64,000 nt of DNA from Ferruginibacter sp. (GTDB taxonomy: Bacteria > Bacteroidota > Bacteroidia > Chitinophagales > Chitinophagaceae). The notes beneath the pieces are model-generated. The model was not told the DNA's origin and did not search any database. It saw only the letters and a program-made list of their open reading frames with translations. The stretch is taken from the NCBI GenBank assembly GCA_013141115.1, contig JABFRP010000002.1:1972647-2036646 (forward strand), written 5' to 3'. Positions 61,430 through 64,000 of the stretch are shown piece after piece. A program made the translations under genes and the position numbers. Positions within the stretch are counted from its first letter, which is position 1. Each line of letters begins with the position of its first letter.

Positions 61430-62173
61430 ATGAAAATAATTCCATTAAGCGAAGGTGCTTTTACCATTGATAATACCAAACAGTTTATCCCTTTTAACAA
61501 AGAAGAAGACGATTTGCAGCAGCGGCCATTAGGAAGCCTGTTGGTAGAGATACAACCCTTTGCCATCATTACTAAAAAAGATATTTTGGTAATTGATACC
61601 GGCCTTGGCTTTAGCAACCCTGATGGCAGTTTACAAATACACCAGAACCTGGTAGATAATGGTATCAATCCTTTGGACGTTACCAAAGTGCTGATGAGCC
61701 ATTTACATAAAGACCATAGCGGTGGTGTAAGTAAAGAAGATAAGATACTGCAGCAGAAATTCATCAGCTTTCCCAATGCTACCTATTATGTAAACCGGGA
61801 TGAGTTTGATAGTGCTATGGCGAAAGGAAAACCTTCCTATACACCTGCAGAATTTGAAATTTTGGGAGAGAGTGATAAAGTAATTTTTACACAAGGCAAT
61901 GGTACCATTGATGATTATATAAAGTACGAAGTAACCGGAGCCCACTCACCCTTTCACCAGGTTTTTTGGATAGAAGAAGACGGACAAAAAATATTTTTTG
62001 GAGGTGATGTGGCACCGCAACTGCAGCAAATGAAAAGCCGCTTTGTGGCCAAATACGATTACGATGGTAAACTTTGTATGGAACTGCGGCAGCAATGGTG
62101 GCAACAAGGGCAGGATGAAAAATGGACGTTTTTATTTTACCATGATATTAAAACGCCGGTGGTAGAATTTTGA
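61430..62173 (+). CDS. MBL-fold metallo-hydrolase
   Basis: A 247-residue metallo-beta-lactamase-fold enzyme. The metal motif is MSHLHKDHSGG (H91, H93, D95, H96), with later ligands in VTGAHSPFHQVFW, FFGGDVAPQ and FLFYHDIKTP. No signal peptide. The substrate is unknown; lactone, thioester or ester hydrolysis are common in the family. Converges with the atp operon. Confidence 0.87.
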   Translation: MKIIPLSEGAFTIDNTKQFIPFNKEEDDLQQRPLGSLLVEIQPFAIITKKDILVIDTGLGFSNPDGSLQIHQNLVDNGINPLDVTKVLMSHLHKDHSGGVSKEDKILQQKFISFPNATYYVNRDEFDSAMAKGKPSYTPAEFEILGESDKVIFTQGNGTIDDYIKYEVTGAHSPFHQVFWIEEDGQKIFFGGDVAPQLQQMKSRFVAKYDYDGKLCMELRQQWWQQGQDEKWTFLFYHDIKTPVVEF

Positions 62174-62180
62174 TACCAAT

Positions 62181-62213
62181 AAAAAAAGCTGCTACTTTTC
62201 GGTAACAGCTTTT
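62181..62213. terminator. Bidirectional terminator between MBL gene and atp operon
   Basis: AAAAGCTG (62184-62191) pairs with CAGCTTTT (62206-62213), then TAC/GTA inside, one mismatch. A7 on the left gives the T tract for atpH transcripts. Confidence 0.85.
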
Positions 62214-62235
62214 CAAAATATTTTATAAGAATGTA

Positions 62236-62799
62236 TTAGCGGATCTTGTGTAAAAACTCATTATCCATAAATTGCTTCTGAATATCTTTCAGGTCTCTTA
62301 AAATACTGGCATCAACTAATTGTCCGCCGGTTTCTACCAAAAAGCCCCCGATCAATTCATCTTTTATTGCTGTTTCTACCTCAAATGTTTTGGTGGGCAT
62401 AGCTGCTTTTATATTGGTCATTATTTCTTCTTTCAAAGCATCGCTAAGCGGAGAAGCGGTAGTAATTTTTACTTTCTGAATATTATTTAAAGCATTGTAC
62501 TGATCGATAAAAGCATGTACAATTTCATGCAGGTTACTTTCCCTGGTCTTTCTTACCAAAAGATCAATAAAAGCGCCGGTTAATAAAGCTACTCTGCCAT
62601 CAGTAACTGCTTTTAAAATAACCTGTTTTTTATCAGCTTTAATAATAGGGCTGCTTAACACCGCTACAAAATCAGGATTGCTTTTGCAAACGCTGTTCAG
62701 CCATTTCATATCGGCATATACCGCTTCTATTTGATTTTGCTCAGTAGCCAAATCCAATAAACTTTTTGCATATCTGCCTGCTAAACGTGGATTGTTCAT
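62236..62799 (-). CDS. atpH: ATP synthase F1 delta subunit
   Basis: A 187-residue subunit that links F1 to the peripheral stalk. NPRLAGRYAKSLLDLATEQN at the start and the C-terminal KDELIGGFLVETGGQLVDAS block are family signatures. It is the last atp gene before a terminator: atpA and atpG, which usually follow, are absent here. Confidence 0.94.
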   Translation of the reverse strand: MNNPRLAGRYAKSLLDLATEQNQIEAVYADMKWLNSVCKSNPDFVAVLSSPIIKADKKQVILKAVTDGRVALLTGAFIDLLVRKTRESNLHEIVHAFIDQYNALNNIQKVKITTASPLSDALKEEIMTNIKAAMPTKTFEVETAIKDELIGGFLVETGGQLVDASILRDLKDIQKQFMDNEFLHKIR

Positions 62800-62830
62800 A
62801 AAACTAATTCGATAATGTGATGATGTGCTA

Positions 62831-62886
62831 ATTTGCTGATGGAATAACTATTCTAATATAATTGGCCTATTAGCTATTCAGCAAAT
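62831..62886. repeat. Inverted repeat ATTTGCTGA/TCAGCAAAT between atpF and atpH
   Basis: Exact 9-base complements at 62831-62839 and 62878-62886 within the 94-base spacer, with extra GCTAAT-type matches outside. It may be an intercistronic element or one more dispersed repeat family. Confidence 0.5.
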
Positions 62887-62893
62887 CGGCTAA

Positions 62894-63388
62894 TTAATTC
62901 AATTTTACTTCCGATGCCAAGGTCTTGATGTATGATTCCTGCTCAGCTTTATTGCTTAATTCTTTACGTAATACTTTTTCGCTGGTTTCAATAACCAGGT
63001 TGCCGATCTGGTTTTTAAGATCGGTTAACGCAGCCATTTTTTGTTGCAGAATAATAGCATGTGCATCTGCAATAATTTTTGCAGCGGCAACTTTTGCTTC
63101 GTCTTTAGCACTGTTTACAATTTTATCTTTGGTTTCTTTGGCTTCTTTTAAAAGCAATGCTCTTTCTTCACGGGCCTGCGCAAGTAAAGCTTCATTATCG
63201 TTTTTAAGCTGCGCCATTTCCAACTTCACTTTTTCGGCGGTAGCCAAAGCTTCTGTAATAGAAGTTTCCCTGTCGTGCAAGCCTTTAATAATTGCAGGCC
63301 AGCCATATTTTTTAAGAATAAAAAATACAATAAGGAAAGCTAAAAGCGTCCAAAATAATAAACCAATCTCCGGTAATAAAAGTTCCAT
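62894..63388 (-). CDS. atpF: ATP synthase F0 b subunit
   Basis: A 164-residue stalk subunit: one N-terminal helix (LPEIGLLFWTLLAFLIVFFI) then a long charged coiled coil (about 40-150) with EERALLLKEAKETKDKIV. Forms the peripheral stator with delta. It is followed by atpH and preceded by atpE. Confidence 0.94.
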   Translation of the reverse strand: MELLLPEIGLLFWTLLAFLIVFFILKKYGWPAIIKGLHDRETSITEALATAEKVKLEMAQLKNDNEALLAQAREERALLLKEAKETKDKIVNSAKDEAKVAAAKIIADAHAIILQQKMAALTDLKNQIGNLVIETSEKVLRKELSNKAEQESYIKTLASEVKLN

Positions 63389-63504
63389 GTTATAAATTAT
63401 TAAGGCTGATTATTATTGTTAATAAAAGCCGGTCTCAAAATTTGTAAAGAAATACTGCATCCTTTGCCCTGTGCATCAGATGCAGTAAAAAGTTGGCAAC
63501 GATA

Positions 63505-64000
<496 letters not shown>

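Overview
The window is a compact, AT-rich (about 40% G+C by eye) chromosomal segment from a member of the Bacteroidota, most likely the Chitinophagaceae or a close relative. Evidence: gliding/type IX secretion genes (gldC, gldH), two proteins with type IX sorting tails, a BatD protein, DUF6089, DUF4290, DUF1800/DUF1501 and CBU_0592 families, virtually no Shine-Dalgarno sequences, and repeated promoter elements of the Bacteroidota type (TTG about 20 bases before TAnnTTTG). I see no tRNA, rRNA, CRISPR array, integrase, transposase or prophage gene.

Layout. 0-5.3 kb: end of a LytS-type kinase with its LytTR regulator, an orphan lpxD, a gene-free spacer with dyads, then GNAT, yicC, gldH and a DUF6089 protein. 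5.5-14.4 kb: a large secreted DUF4838 protein, then the envelope block uppS-bamA-ompH-ompH-murI. 14.6-21.3 kb: rpmH, rnpA-yidD, Mn-type superoxide dismutase, a stand-alone sorting-tail protein, tadA, a class-3 aldehyde dehydrogenase with a broken tail, a lipoprotein, a glutathione peroxidase and small membrane proteins. 21.3-30.4 kb: dusB, CPBP protease, cdsA, psd, a Cys-rich secreted peptide, a YjjG-like phosphatase, an SDR, frameshifted batD and a two-component pair. 30.5-43.9 kb: mostly minus-strand housekeeping: nadK, an outer-membrane Omp85-like protein, CBS, hydrolase, cvpA, yqeY, gldC, glycosyltransferase, CorC-like, gmk, murA, DUF4290, VanZ, gcvH and a cyclophilin. 44-53.4 kb: serS, a cytochrome c lipoprotein, alkB-type monooxygenase, the DUF1800-DUF1501 pair and two POT peptide transporters. 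53.6-61.3 kb: purD and the cell-shape cluster mreB-mreC-mreD-pbp2-rodA. 61.4-64 kb: an MBL-fold hydrolase converging on atpB-atpE-atpF-atpH.

Themes. Much of the segment builds the cell envelope: lipid A (lpxD), undecaprenyl carrier (uppS), outer-membrane insertion (bamA, Skp-like chaperones), peptidoglycan precursors (murI, murA), phospholipids (cdsA, psd) and elongation machinery (mre/rodA/pbp2). Genes are tightly packed: several convergent pairs share a TTAA at their stop codons, and terminators sit on or next to neighbouring promoters.

Most notable. (1) Three conserved genes (aldehyde dehydrogenase, batD, a POT transporter) are each broken by what looks like one missing base in an A/T homopolymer, a pattern that points to base-calling or polishing error before biology. 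(2) An extended promoter TAnnTTTGCAGC recurs, and several promoters lie so close to the ATG that leaderless or near-leaderless mRNAs are predicted. (3) MurA has Asp in place of the fosfomycin-target Cys. (4) A perfect 8-bp stem pairs across the start codon of the DUF4838 gene. (5) Families of short intergenic repeats recur. I found no clearly new multi-gene defence or biosynthetic system; the candidates for new biology are individual genes and regulatory structures.
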